From NCBI GenBank assembly GCA_020205615.1, contig CM035173.1:30658293-30722292 (forward strand): a DNA stretch of 64,000 nt, written 5' to 3'. How positions within the stretch are numbered: position 1 is the stretch's first letter; each line of letters begins with the position of its first letter. Below are positions 10,226 through 20,845 of the stretch, piece by piece. The stretch comes from Panax quinquefolius. Lineage: Eukaryota > Streptophyta > Magnoliopsida > Apiales > Araliaceae. The translations under genes were made by a program, and so were the position numbers. Under the pieces are notes generated by a model. The model was given only the letters and a program-made list of their open reading frames with translations, had not been told where the DNA came from and ran no database searches.

Positions 10226-10733
10226 TGTACAGGTTCACAATTCTGGCTGGCAAAAACCGGAGGTTGGCCTAAAAAAGTGTAATGCTGATGCAGGGTTATT
10301 CCCCGAAGATGGAAAAGTGGGCTATGGCTGTGTGGTTAGGGATGATACCGGTAGTTTTGTTGCGGGTATGCAAGGCTCGTTGATAGGTTTATTCTCTCCT
10401 TCAGTTGCTGAAGCAATGGGCATTAGGGAAGCGTTTAGTTGGCTGAAAAGGTCTGGAATAGATCAAGTGGTTTTGGAATCTGATGCTCTTGGGGTGATTA
10501 ATGCAATCAATAATGACATTCTGGATGACTCGGGACTTGGCGTCATCATTAATGATTGTAAAGTTCTTCAAAGAGAATTTAGATTTTGTCTTTTCTCTTA
10601 CGTTCCGCGATCAGCGAATTGTGTTGCTCATGTCTTGGCAAAGGCGTCACGTTCTGTGTCTGGTCAAGTCGGGTGGATAGATAGTCCTCCTTTGATTATT
10701 TTTGATGTACTTGCGAATAATTTGACTTATTGA
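10215..10733 (+). pseudogene. LINE RNase H (RVT_3) fragment, copy B, intact frame
   Basis: Uninterrupted frame through NADAG, GYGCVVRDDTGSF, EAMGIREAF, ESDALGVINAI and the C-terminal SANCVAHVLAKASRS, the last His/Asn-containing block of RVT_3 RNase H, ending TGA at 10,733. The first four codons are spacer DNA, not LINE; homology starts at 10,225. It is a domain fragment without a promoter or RT, so translation is not expected. Confidence 0.88.
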
Positions 10734-10768
10734 ATGCATGGTTCCTTTCAAAAAAATTTAGGAAAAAT

Positions 10769-11182
10769 ATAGAGCATGTTCGACATTGACGTATAAGTTG
10801 GTCAAACCAACTTATAAGTGACAATAACTTTTTTTTCTACTTATAAATTGATTTTTAAGTAAAAAAATTAAGTAAGTATTTGTAATCTATTTTAAAGGGA
10901 CTTATAATTCATTTTAAAATAAGTTAGTTTGACCAAATATAATGTCTATTTTGCCCCACTTTTTATTAATGCCATTTTTAGTAATTGTTACATTTGATTT
11001 GAACTTATAAGTCATTATGAACCGAACGACTTTATAACTTGTTTTAATTTAATTTCTTACTTATAAGTCAAATTGATGTCGAACGCTTTTATTTATAAGT
11101 CAAAACTTAAAATAATTTATGAGGTAACTTATATTTTAATTTTAAGTGATTTTAAAATAAGTCGTTGGCAAGCAAGCTCTAT
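10769..11182. mobile_element. MITE, copy B
   Basis: Same element as 6633-7047: ends ATAGAGCATG... and ...CTTGCCTGCC-like complement, with internal palindrome ATAAGTTGGT...ACCAACTTAT. Its right part was copied again into the LTR of E1 at 13,386. Confidence 0.65.
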
Positions 11183-11499
11183 GGGTGTTAATCTTACTGT
11201 TGAATCGATAGCTAGTTGTGGATGTAAAAGTATAAATTGTTATAAAACTTTAGCAAAGTGTATAAAGATACTCTTATAATTGCTGCGTAAATTTAGAGAG
11301 AATAAACAAGAGAAAAAGAGAGAGAAACCTTCAGAGAAAAACTTATATTTTCCTTCAGTATTAACTTCCTTATATAGGAGAAGGAGAAGTCACGGGGGAG
11401 GGGAAATGATTCACGAACGGAAGAAAGGAGAAGGAGAAAGGGAAGAGTACTACTCACATGTGATAACCCTCAAAGGAGGGAATCACTTTATATGTAACA
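11183..11499 (-). repeat. E0 3' LTR
   Basis: Minus strand begins TGTTACATATAAAGTGATTC next to a polypurine tract; TATA box complement of 11,367-11,379 (CCTATATAAGG). The inner end abuts the MITE at 11,182. About 317 bp, short as usual for copia LTRs. Confidence 0.7.
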
Positions 11500-11735
11500 C
11501 TTCCCCTGATTTTCTCCGATAGAAGATTTTGTCTCATTAAAAACCTTGTTAAGAAAACCCAGTGGGAAAAACTTAACGAAGGGAAAAAGAGTACATATAT
11601 TTTACATAAATATCTTAATTGATTTCCTCGTTAAAACCTTGTCAGGAAAAACCCATTGGGATAAAAATCGTGACTAAGGAAAAAGAGTACAGTCTTCCCC
11701 TCAAAAGGAATTCATTACTCCGTGATGAAATGTTG

Positions 11736-13247
11736 TCATAAGTCTTTCAGTCGACACATTTCGATCCTTTTTCGAAGTTTTGTAAACGTTGCATTTGGTA
11801 GCGACTTTGTGAATAAGTCGGCTAGATTATCACATGATCGAATTTGATGCACATTTATATCACCCTTCTTTTGTAGCTCATGTGTAAAGAAGAATTTAGG
11901 TGAAATGTGCTTTGTTCTATCTCCCTTGATGTACCCTACTCTAAGTTGAGCAATGCATGCAGCGTTATCCTCATACAGAATTGTAGGAATGCCTTTGATT
12001 GATGGTAATCCACATGATTTTTGAATATGTTGAATAATTGATCTCAACCAAACACACTCTCTACTTGCTTCATGTATAACGAGAATCTCTGAGTGATTTA
12101 AAGATATAGTTGTCATGGTTTGCTTTGTGGATTTTCAGGATATAGCCGTGTCACAATATGTAAATACATAACCTGTTTGTGATCTTCCATTGTGTGGATC
12201 TGATAAGTATCCTGCATCGGCATATCCAACCAATCGCAACGTTGAATCTCTTGGATAAAATAACCCAAGATCTATACTTCCACGGAGGTATCTCAAAATG
12301 TGTTTGATCCCATCCCAACGTCTCTTAGTCGGAGAAGAACTATATCTTGCTAACAAGTTGACAGTAAAAGTAATATCAGGTCGTGTACAGTTTACAAGAT
12401 GCATAAGAGCACATATTGCACTTAGGTATGGAACTTCAGGTCCAAGAACTTCTTTCCCACTTTCTAGAGGCCGAAATGGATCTTTATCAACTTCTAAAGA
12501 TCGAACAACCATCGGGGTAGTCAAAGGATGAGCTTTATCCATAAGAAAACGACTGAGAATCTTTTCAGCATATGTGGATTGATGAACAAAAATTCCAGAT
12601 GCTAAATGCTCCACTTGTATTCCCAAACAGAATTTTGTCTTTCCAAGATCTTTTATTTCAAATTCATCTTTTAAATAAGTAGCAGTTCTTGTGAGTTCTT
12701 CAGGAGTACCTACAAAATTCAAATCATCCACATATACAACAATGATGAAAAATCCACTTTGTGATTTCTTAATAAAAACACATGGACATACATGATCATT
12801 TATATATCCATCTTTTATTAAATAATCACTAAGTCGATTATACCACATACGACCAGACTGTTTCAATCTATACAATGAGTGTTATAACTTGATTAAATAT
12901 ATGTGACGGAGCCTTTGTGATTCAGCCATTTTCAATCCTTTAGGGATTCTCATGTAAATCTCACTGTCAAGTGAGCCATATAGGTATGTTGTTACAACAA
13001 CATCCATCAGACGTGTTTCCAAACCTTCCATGGTTGCCATACCTATCAGAAAGCAAAAAATGACTCCATCCATTACGTACTGGAGTCTGTATCCTGATAA
13101 TCAATACCAGGTTTTTGTGAAAACCCTTGAGCTACAAATCGGTCTTTATATCTCACAATTTCATTTTTCTCATTTTGCTTTCGTACAAATACCCATTTAT
13201 TTCCAACCGGGATTACACCCAGTGGTGTTTGGACTACTGGTCCAAAT
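11736..13247 (-). pseudogene. E0 copia RT and RNase H
   Basis: Minus-strand reading from 13,247: GNKWVFVRKQNEKNEIVRYK (start of the RVT_2 domain), VAQGFSQKPGIDYQDT, then after frameshifts near 13,073 and 12,880 MYRLKQSGRMWYNRL and the catalytic YVDDLNFVG (complement of about 12,720-12,746). RNase H follows: GYADAGYLSDP, SQTGYVF, then LYEDNAACIAQ, DRTKHISPKFFFTHELQ and NLADLFTKSLP, stop at 11,736-11,738. The largest frame is 246 codons. RNase H catalytic acids (D of YADA, D of YEDN) are present. Frameshifts and the E1 insertion make it non-functional. Confidence 0.9.
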
Positions 13248-16200
13248 TGTGACGCCCCCAAAATAGGTATACATCACCCATCTTGGGTCGCCAGATACAA
13301 GGTACTGAATACAAATACATAAAAACATAAACTATGCATAAAAACATAAAGTCATCTTGCTTTATGCCTCTAATTTTAACTATGCATAAATTGATTTTTA
13401 AGTAAAAAAAATTAAGTAAGTATTTGTAATCTATTTTAAAGGGACTTATAATTCATTTTAAAATAAGTTAGTTTGACCAAATATAATGTCTATTTTGCCC
13501 CACTTTTTATTAATGCCATTTTTAGTAATTGTTACATTTGATTTGAACTTATAAGTCATTATGAACCGAACGACTTTATAACTTGTTTTAATTTAATTTC
13601 TTACTTATAAGTCAAATTGATGTCGAACGCTTTTATTTATAAGTCAAAACTTAAAATAATTTATGAGGTAACTTATATTTTAATTTTAAGTGATTTTAAA
13701 ATAAGTCGTTGGCAAGCGGGCTCTATGGGTGTTAATCTTACTGTTGAATCGATAGCTAGTTGTGGATGTAAAAGTATAAATTGTTATAAAACTTTAGCAA
13801 AGTGTATAAAGATACTCTTATAATTGCTGCGTAAATTTAGAGAGAATAAGCAAGAGAAAAAGAGAATTTGATAGGCATGCATACCCAAATCAGCAATTAA
13901 GTGAGATAAAGATCCTTTAACCAACATAAAATCGTAATAAATAGGGTGTGAAATGTAATCCATCACTTAAATAACTCATAATCTAATATTTTAAGAGTAT
14001 CTTTATTGTAAGGTTTCTCTATCTTTATTACAAACCTTCCAAATATTATCCATCACTTAAATAACTCATAATCTAATATTGTTAATATTATAACAATATT
14101 TTAATCACTTCTTAAACTTATAAACAATTTAATTTAATTTTTTACACTTTATCAAATAATGCATTTAATCATTCAAAAATGCCATACTCATAAGATTTCA
14201 TCACCAATGATCAAATCACTCATCAAAAATCTGCATATACCTTATATAAGATTTTCAAGCCCTAAAATCATATTTACCAATTCTTCAACTTCACAGAACA
14301 TATTTAACTCATATGTTTGAAACCAAATCATTTTCATGAAAAAAATACCAAATCAACTTATTATTTTTCTATCCTTTGTCTAAACATATATACATATATT
14401 TCATATACAACAAGTATTTTCTTATAATTTTTTAACTCTCTTAAGTATTTTTCAAAAATCAATTTCTAATTAATTCCTTAAGAAATTAGCTACCTCAAGT
14501 TTAACTCCAGAAATTCCCAAATCTTGGCAGGATCTTACACATGTTAACGTGAGCTTCCAGTTTAAATTCATGGTCATTAGAGTTATATAACTCCGGTTAT
14601 AGCGTTTTTTAAATCGAAAAAAAACCTAAATATTGAAATGGTCATAACTTGCTCATTTTAAGTCGGAATAAGCTCATTTTGGACAAGAGGTACTTTATAC
14701 CATATATTTCTATGTCCCCAAAAGGCAAAATTTTTCTCACAAATTAAGTGGTAGAAAATTCCCTTTTAAATTTATGGGCGATAGCTTTTTGGTACTTTGC
14801 AGTTTTTGACTCCTTTGCTAAAATCAGTCCACACAAAAATCTACAACACCTTTTCCAGTGATTCCACTTGGATAAGTTAGAAAACTCATAGATCTAACTC
14901 TAGAACATTACCATACTCAAAAATTCGAAATATAATAGGAGATATGGTTAATTGAATTTCATGTTCCATTTTCACCAAAAATTTGATTTTCAACTCTTTG
15001 TGATTTCTAAGAAACTTACATGTTTTCACATAATAACCAACATAACTCATCATAACACTTACTAATACTACATATACTCATGCTTTTCATCAATCCAATG
15101 CTTTTATTATGACTTTCATCATAATCAACAGTTCAATGCTTATATTATGACTTTCATCATAATCCACGTAAACAGATCATTTCCACAATTTAATAAGGAA
15201 TGAATACAAAGGATCATTCACCATGCATGTGGTAATCCACATAGACAGGTTATTCCAACAGAAATAAAAAGAATGGAATAACTGAAGAATTCACCATGCA
15301 TGCGGTACTTCGCATAGACAGGTTATTCCCAATAGAATAATAAATAATGGAACCAGGTCATGCGTAAACGCACAGACAGGATATTCCGATAAAATAATAA
15401 ATAATGGAACCAGGTCATGCCTAAACGAACAGACAGGATATTCCGACAGAATAATAAATAATGGAACCAGGTCAGGCGAAATTCGCACAGACAGGATATT
15501 CCAACAGAATAATAAAGAATGGAATAACATTAGAATTTCCCCATTATGCAGTACTTCGCATAGACAGGTTATTCCAACAAAATAATAAGGAATGGAATAA
15601 CAGAAGTTCTCTTCATGAATACGAAAGAAATAATACCCCTTACCTTATAAAGAAGAGTACTCCGACGGGTAGGGCGGGGATATACTTAAAGAAAACTTGC
15701 ATTATCCTCAAAGTTTCTTAAAACTCTAAAGAAATACACTCAAGATTATAGAAGGAGAATTCTCTGAACTTCTGGTGTGATTTTCAATTCTAACTAAGCA
15801 TCCTATTTATAGGAAAAATAAAAATGATACTATTTAATAAAATATAATATATTCTACTTATACATATATATATATATATATATTTCAAATCTAATAAAAT
15901 AAATAACTTTATAAAATATTCTATTTTATATAAAAAGATTTTACTATCTGAAACACTATCTGAGACACTATGCAAACACTACTATAATAAAATATATTAT
16001 ATTTCTAATTATTGTCTAATAAAACAAATAACTTTATAAAAGTATTATGTTTTATATAAAAAGATTTTACTATCTGAACACTATGCGTAATAAAATATAT
16101 TATATTCTAATTATTATAATAAAACAAATAACTTTATAAAAGTATTACATTTTATATAAAAAGATTTTCTTACTATGCAAAACACTATGCAAAATCTTAT

Positions 16201-16992
16201 GCAAAACACTATGCATAATAAAATATAATATATTCTAATTATTGTCTAATAAAACAAATAACTTTATAAAAGTATTCTGTTTTATATAAAAAGTTTTTCT
16301 GTTTTATTACATTAATAATACCAATAAAACGAAATTTATATATATAATATATATATAAACTTCCTTGACTTCATAAAAAGACACCTCAATATATTTAACA
16401 ACATTTATTATCATTATTATAATTCACAATATTAATCGACCAGGTCATTCTCAGGAAAGAGGGGGCTTTTCAATAAGGATTTCTCCCTATTGGCGCGCAA
16501 TTAGGTGACCAAAACTCTCCTTGGCAGAACTTCTAGACATCGTTAATATTGCAAATAATAATATTAATAACTTCGTCGTCTTAATTATTGTAGCAATAAT
16601 TGAACAAAACTGAATGATTTCTCACGTAAGCATCAATAATCAATACTGTGTACTACTATGCAACCACGCGTATTACTGTACTTTTACTACCGAGTAGTTC
16701 AACATTTTTAATGGTAAAACTTCCGCCGTTATTTTCATAAAATATTTTGTCATTTTCTTAATCCGACAATAATTCCGTTGTGGGGTCCACCAATGATTGT
16801 ATCGTCGTACGGATATTTCCTTACAAAAAGAATATTCTCCGACCAATCAAATATTATATAACAACTTGCATACTTTGAAAAATTTATAAATACTACCCAC
16901 AACTATAACATTATCTCAAATCCACACCATAATATTCAAAAAAAATATTTCGAGAAAATTAAATCTTTATTCGTAAAATTTGGGGTTTTACA
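13248..16992 (-). repeat. E1 3' LTR, with a foreign patch
   Basis: Minus-strand LTR running from TGTAAAACCCC (complement at 16,992) to GGGGGCGTCACA (complement at 13,248). TATA box complement of 15,804-15,811. Holds the ~70-85 bp tandem units at 15,230-15,610 and (AT)n near 15,868 and 16,340. Between about 13,345 and 14,040 normal LTR sequence is replaced by copy C plus scrambled filler, which inflates the LTR to 3.7 kb. Confidence 0.85.
13386..13865 (+). repeat. Copy C: patch copied from 10,843-11,321
   Basis: About 480 bp nearly identical to the right part of the MITE plus the start of the copia LTR in copy B (a few substitutions, for example GCGGGC for GCAAGC near 13,716). It begins and ends at arbitrary points in the source, so it is not a transposon. 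It lies inside the E1 LTR and is followed by filler DNA to about 14,040. Confidence 0.9.
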
Positions 16993-17003
16993 ATCTCCTT
17001 TCC

Positions 17004-17297
17004 TTATGAAATTTTACCCTCAAAATTTACGTACGTACCTGGTATGCCGCAGAGGTGAGGATACCTTGACTTCATTTCAGATTCTAAATCTTGAGGTATA
17101 ACCTTTGAGTATTGAATACGATCCTTCTTATCCAAGATTTTAACACATATCTCCTCATACGTTAAATCTTCTGCTTTCTCATCTAGTTCTAATTCAATAA
17201 TGTGGTTCAGGTCATCCACATATTTACGTAACATCGATACATGAAAAATGTTATGAACATGCGACATACTTGGCGGTAAAACGAGTCTATAGGCCAC
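17004..17297 (-). pseudogene. E1 integrase C-terminal/chromodomain-like segment
   Basis: Reads AYRLVLPPSMSHVHNIFHVS and MLRKYVDD, then ELELDEKAEDLTYEE, the post-integrase region of Tekay/Del chromoviruses, and ends KSRYPHLCGIPGTYVNFEGK. Compared with E4 the chromodomain core (VKVLWRNH...TWE) has been lost by a small internal deletion: IPQ is joined directly to DLESEMKSRYP. It is followed at once by the polypurine stretch and the 3' LTR. Confidence 0.82.
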
Positions 17298-17344
17298 AGT
17301 TCCTACTTGATCGAGGATTTCAAATGTACCAATTAAATTGAGGG

Positions 17345-17725
17345 TTAAGATTTCCTCTCTTCATCAATTCTTGCTTCTAGAATAACGCCCTCTTGAACCT
17401 TCTTCTGCATATTCATCAGCTCTGAGTATGTAGCTTGAGCGGCTTTAACTTTATCGATTAAAGTCGATTCTACTCGTATATTCGCTATCTTCACGTGGGT
17501 CTCTAGAGTCTTTAACTCTATCTTCATCATTTGTAAGTTATACGAAATGAGTCTTTGTGTTAACAACATCGCACTCGTAAACGCATATGATCTTCTACAC
17601 AACACGTCAGCTACTACGTTCGCTTTCCCACGATGGTATTGAATGGTACGATCGTAATCTTCAACAGCTCGAGCCAACGTCTTTGGCGCATTATACGTTC
17701 GTTTTAGGTGAAGAAAATATTTGAG
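17345..17725 (-). pseudogene. E1 RNase H end joined to integrase linker
   Basis: [20 protein letters not shown] is the end of gypsy RNase H ([12 protein letters not shown] in E4); the linker ELKTLETHVKIANIRVESTL, up to ARIDEE, matches E4. At about 17,355 the frame passes from ARIDEE straight into the coding region for RGKLNPRFIGPF: the integrase zinc finger and DDE core are deleted. Upstream, at about 17,727-17,733, it is fused to the protease/RT stub. Both junctions recur in E2. Confidence 0.85.
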
Positions 17726-17728
17726 GGT

Positions 17729-18340
17729 TTAAGAAATGGGTTTTGAACCGGGGTCAGTACAAAAATCAATTTCACGCTCTGGGGTAGACCAAGAAGTCTT
17801 CAGAAATACGTCAAGAAATTTATTAACGATAGAAATATCATTCAAAATTGATGTATTTTTGTTTAGATCTGTGACATGAGCTAAGAAATCTTGACATCCG
17901 TTTTTCAATAAACGAATAGCTTTATGGCTTGAGATGACAGTGATGGATTTTAATGATTTGGTTGCTTGAATTCGCACAATAGGTTGGTTAGGAATATGAA
18001 AGCTAACAACCTTACGAAAACAATCAATTTTTGCATGATGAGTAGTTAACCAATCAATCCCTAGAATCACATCAAATGCAAGTATTTTCAAAGAAATAAG
18101 ATCGACGGTAACGTCAAGCGTTCTGATTTGAATCAAACAAGACTTATAAACCGTGGATGTAATGAAGGTTTCTCCCAACGGAGTTTCAACAGATAAATCA
18201 AAGTCTAATTTCTCCGGAGTCAAATTTAAACGTTAAGCGCAAGTAGGAGAAATAAAGGAATGAGTAGAACCAGTATAAAATAAAGTATAAACTTTGCTAG
18301 AGTTTATGATTAGCTTACCTGTAATAACTTCGTTCGGATT
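17729..18340 (-). pseudogene. E1 protease and RT stub
   Basis: From 18,340 down: NPNEVITGKLIINS, then the protease active-site box, which reads YTGSTHSFISPTC where relatives have DTGS, so the catalytic Asp is lost. A stop follows shortly after, then one open frame (complement of 17,729-18,223): LDFDLSVETPLGETFITS, AFDVILGIDWLTTHHAKIDC (the conserved second half of the retropepsin) and the connector leading to REIDFCTDPGSKPIS, the first residues of RT, where the deletion begins. Confidence 0.87.
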
Positions 18341-18374
18341 CCTAGATAAACGTTCTCACTTAAACTACCGAATT

Positions 18375-19080
18375 TTAACTTGCTATAGAGTACATTCCAC
18401 CCTTAATTGCTTCGTCACATTCCTGATCCATGATTTGAATCATTATTCTCCGATCTATATCGAATTGGGGTTGACCGCTCTGCACAGGGTAATTTCGAAT
18501 TTGATGTTGGATTCTCCCAATTGTTGTCCAAAAAGCAAAATCCATTTCATCTATTTTGGCTTTATTGGATCGAACGTCTTTTTCTACAATATCTACGCGT
18601 CGTGCAGCTTTTACCCATGCATCATATATTCTCCTTCGTTCAGTTGTTTTTTCTTTCATCGGAACTTTGATCATAGCATTCTCAGATTCCAGCTCTAATA
18701 TCTTATACTCTGCCTAAGAGTGCTTCTGTTTAAGCATCGCACATCGGGTAACACAATTTTGAATTGTTACATCTCTTTGCTCCATGACCGTCTGCCGTTC
18801 TTCAGCCTGCTTTTCTAACTCACAAACACGATTTTGTAATTCTAAATTTATATCATAAAATTCTTCTAATAAATTCTCCTCAGGTTCCTCTTCTTCCTCT
18901 TTTTCCTCACTCTCAGCTACTACCTCTGCAACTAGCTCGGGTGCAACTATTAGTTCTTCACTCACCACATAGATATCTCTGATTTCTTCTCCGTCTAACA
19001 TCACATTAATCTGGTTAGTGATTAAAGGTGTCTCAACGGTCTAATTCACTCCATTGTTAAAATTTTCAGCTGTCATTTTC
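18375..19080 (-). pseudogene. E1 chimeric gag: leader plus acidic coiled-coil domain
   Basis: Starts MTAENFNNGVN at 19,080, the same leader as E5 gag (MTAENVNNGVY), and keeps TVETPLITNQINV. It then departs completely: an acidic stretch (VAESEEKEEEEEPEENLLEE), a heptad-like charged segment (LELQNRVCELEKQAEERQTV), more charged helix (RRRIYDAWVKAARRVDIVEK) and IRNYPVQSGQPQFDIDRRIM. About 235 codons in one frame with two TAG stops (near 19,045 and at 18,714-18,716). No capsid (Retrotrans_gag) motif or CCHC knuckle is present. I do not recognise the inserted domain; a coiled coil is inferred from composition. It could be a captured host fragment or an alternative gag. Confidence 0.7.
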
Positions 19081-19240
19081 AAACACTGCCACAAAACAAG
19101 GGTTAAATAACATGTCACATATTATCAATATACTCTGACCGACCAATTAAATACCAAATAAACTTAGGTAGGTCATACTTAGCGAATTTCCCGTCTCTCC
19201 CTTCTAGTTCTTGTCTCACATCTCGGCCGGGGATCATATC

Positions 19241-19257
19241 CTAGCTTTGATACCAAT
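19241..19257 (-). promoter_or_regulatory. E1 primer-binding site
   Basis: Complement reads ATTGGTATCAAAGCTAG directly inside the LTR, close to the TGGTATCAGAGC of initiator tRNA-Met primer sites, with A for G in one position. Confidence 0.8.
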
Positions 19258-20845
19258 TGTGGCGCCCCCAAGATATGTATACATCACCCATCTTGGGTCG
19301 CCCGATCAAGTCTTGAATACAAATACAAACTAATTATACAACAGTCGTGTAAAATAAGACAAAACATAAACTGAGAGTTTTAATAAGAATATTGTCATCT
19401 AGACAATATCCACACTTAATGGAGTCCTCATTATATTTATTGTCACACTATTTAACAAAATAGTGAGGACTACTAATGATATCATCTGGACCGTCACTCC
19501 GTTCCCCGACTCGTCCAAGCTATATTCTCATTTCCTGAAGAGAACAGTGAAAGAAAGGGTGAGCTCAACTAGCCCAGTAAGAAATATTATGACTAAAATA
19601 ATGCAGAATAAATTATCATTAGTCTTTAACAATGTTAAACTGATAAAATACAATAGACATCAAGTTTAAGCTGCGGTGAACAAGCAATCCATTAGAAGAG
19701 TCAAGTAGAGCATAAAATCTACTATCTTCTATGATTTAAAAAGATTTTTATAAACTTTATCGTTGAGACTCAACTTAATAAATAAACCACATCATCCCTG
19801 CACCACGGCCAAGGATATTCATGTAATCATCAATGGTCATGATTATACCGAATAATCTCTGGTCATAATCATACCAACAACTGTCCACCAATGAGCTACA
19901 GGCCAATGAGGGCTTTTACCACCTCATTCGTTACATTACGGTCATAATTATCTACCAAGAATAATCCTCAGTCATAATCATACCAAGTCCATCTCTGCAC
20001 GTAAGCCAAAGATGACTTTCATCACAATATAAGCATGAGGATGATGACAATAATATAAGCATTAATCAAATGAAAACAAGGATAAATATTAAAGACTTTA
20101 AATTTATCCAAATATTATCCATCACTTAAATAACTCATAATCTAATATTGTTAATATTATAACAATATTTTAATCACTTCTGAAACTTATAAACAATTTA
20201 ATTTAATTGTTTACATTTTACCAAATAATGCATTTAATCATTCAAAAATGCCATACTCATAAGATTTCATCACCAATGATCAAATCACTCATCAAAAATT
20301 TGCATATACCTTATATAGGATTTTCAAGCCCTAAAATCCTATTTATCAATTCTTCAACTTCACATAACATATTTAACTCATATGTTTGAAACTAAACCAT
20401 TTTCATGAAAAATTACCAAATCAACTTATTATTTTTCTATCCTTTTTCCAAACATATATACATATATTTCATACACAACAAGTATTTTTTTATAATTTTT
20501 TAACTCTCTTAAGTATTTTTCAAAAATCAATTTCTAATTAATTCCTTAAAAAATTAGCTACCTCAAGTTTAACTCCAGAAATTCCCAAATCTTAGCAGGA
20601 TCTTACACATGTTAATGTGAGCTTCCAGTTTAAATTTCATGGTCATCAGAGTTATAGAACTCCGATTATAGCATTTTTTGTTAGAAAAACCTATATATTG
20701 AAATGGTCATAACTTGCTCATTTTAAGTCGGAATGAGCTCATTTTTGGACAGGATGTACTTTATACCATATATTTCTATGTCCCAAAAGGCCGGAATTAT
20801 TCCAACAGAATAATAAAGAATGGAATAACAACAGAATTTCACCAT
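19258..20845 (-). repeat. E1 5' LTR, truncated by E2
   Basis: Begins at 19,258 as the complement of ...GGGGGCGCCACA. It shares with the E1 3' LTR a ~650 bp stretch (20,105-20,760 matching 14,040-14,700) absent from E2 and E4 LTRs. After about 20,790 it jumps to the tandem-unit region and stops at 20,845, where the LTR of E2 starts. Confidence 0.8.

Larger units (their letters stand above)
10225..12177 (+). repeat. Segmental duplication, copy B
   Basis: Counterpart of 6,091-8,040 in direct orientation, with the same order of LINE tail, MITE, copia LTR and copia RNase H. Copy B keeps intact motifs where copy A has indels, and it continues without a break into the rest of the copia element. Confidence 0.92.
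11183..13247 (-). mobile_element. E0: Ty1/copia element, 3' part, interrupted by E1
   Basis: On the minus strand: RT (from 13,247), RNase H, a 3' non-coding stretch (11,500-11,735) typical of plant copia elements, a polypurine tract (complement of 11,500-11,512) and the 3' LTR (11,183-11,499). The 5' remainder (integrase, gag, 5' LTR) is missing because a gypsy LTR begins at 13,248. It should lie to the right of the whole nest, beyond this window. Confidence 0.85.
13248..20845 (-). mobile_element. E1: non-autonomous Ty3/gypsy chromovirus (minus)
   Basis: Minus-strand order: 5' LTR (19,258-20,845, cut by E2), primer-binding site, chimeric gag, protease, a stub of RT, the end of RNase H, an integrase linker, the chromodomain-like tail, polypurine tract and 3' LTR (13,248-16,992). 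The internal region is only about 2.26 kb against about 4.3-4.8 kb in related full elements, because RT/RNase H and the integrase core are deleted. It inserted into copia E0. The right flank lies outside the window, so its target duplication cannot be tested. Confidence 0.85.
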
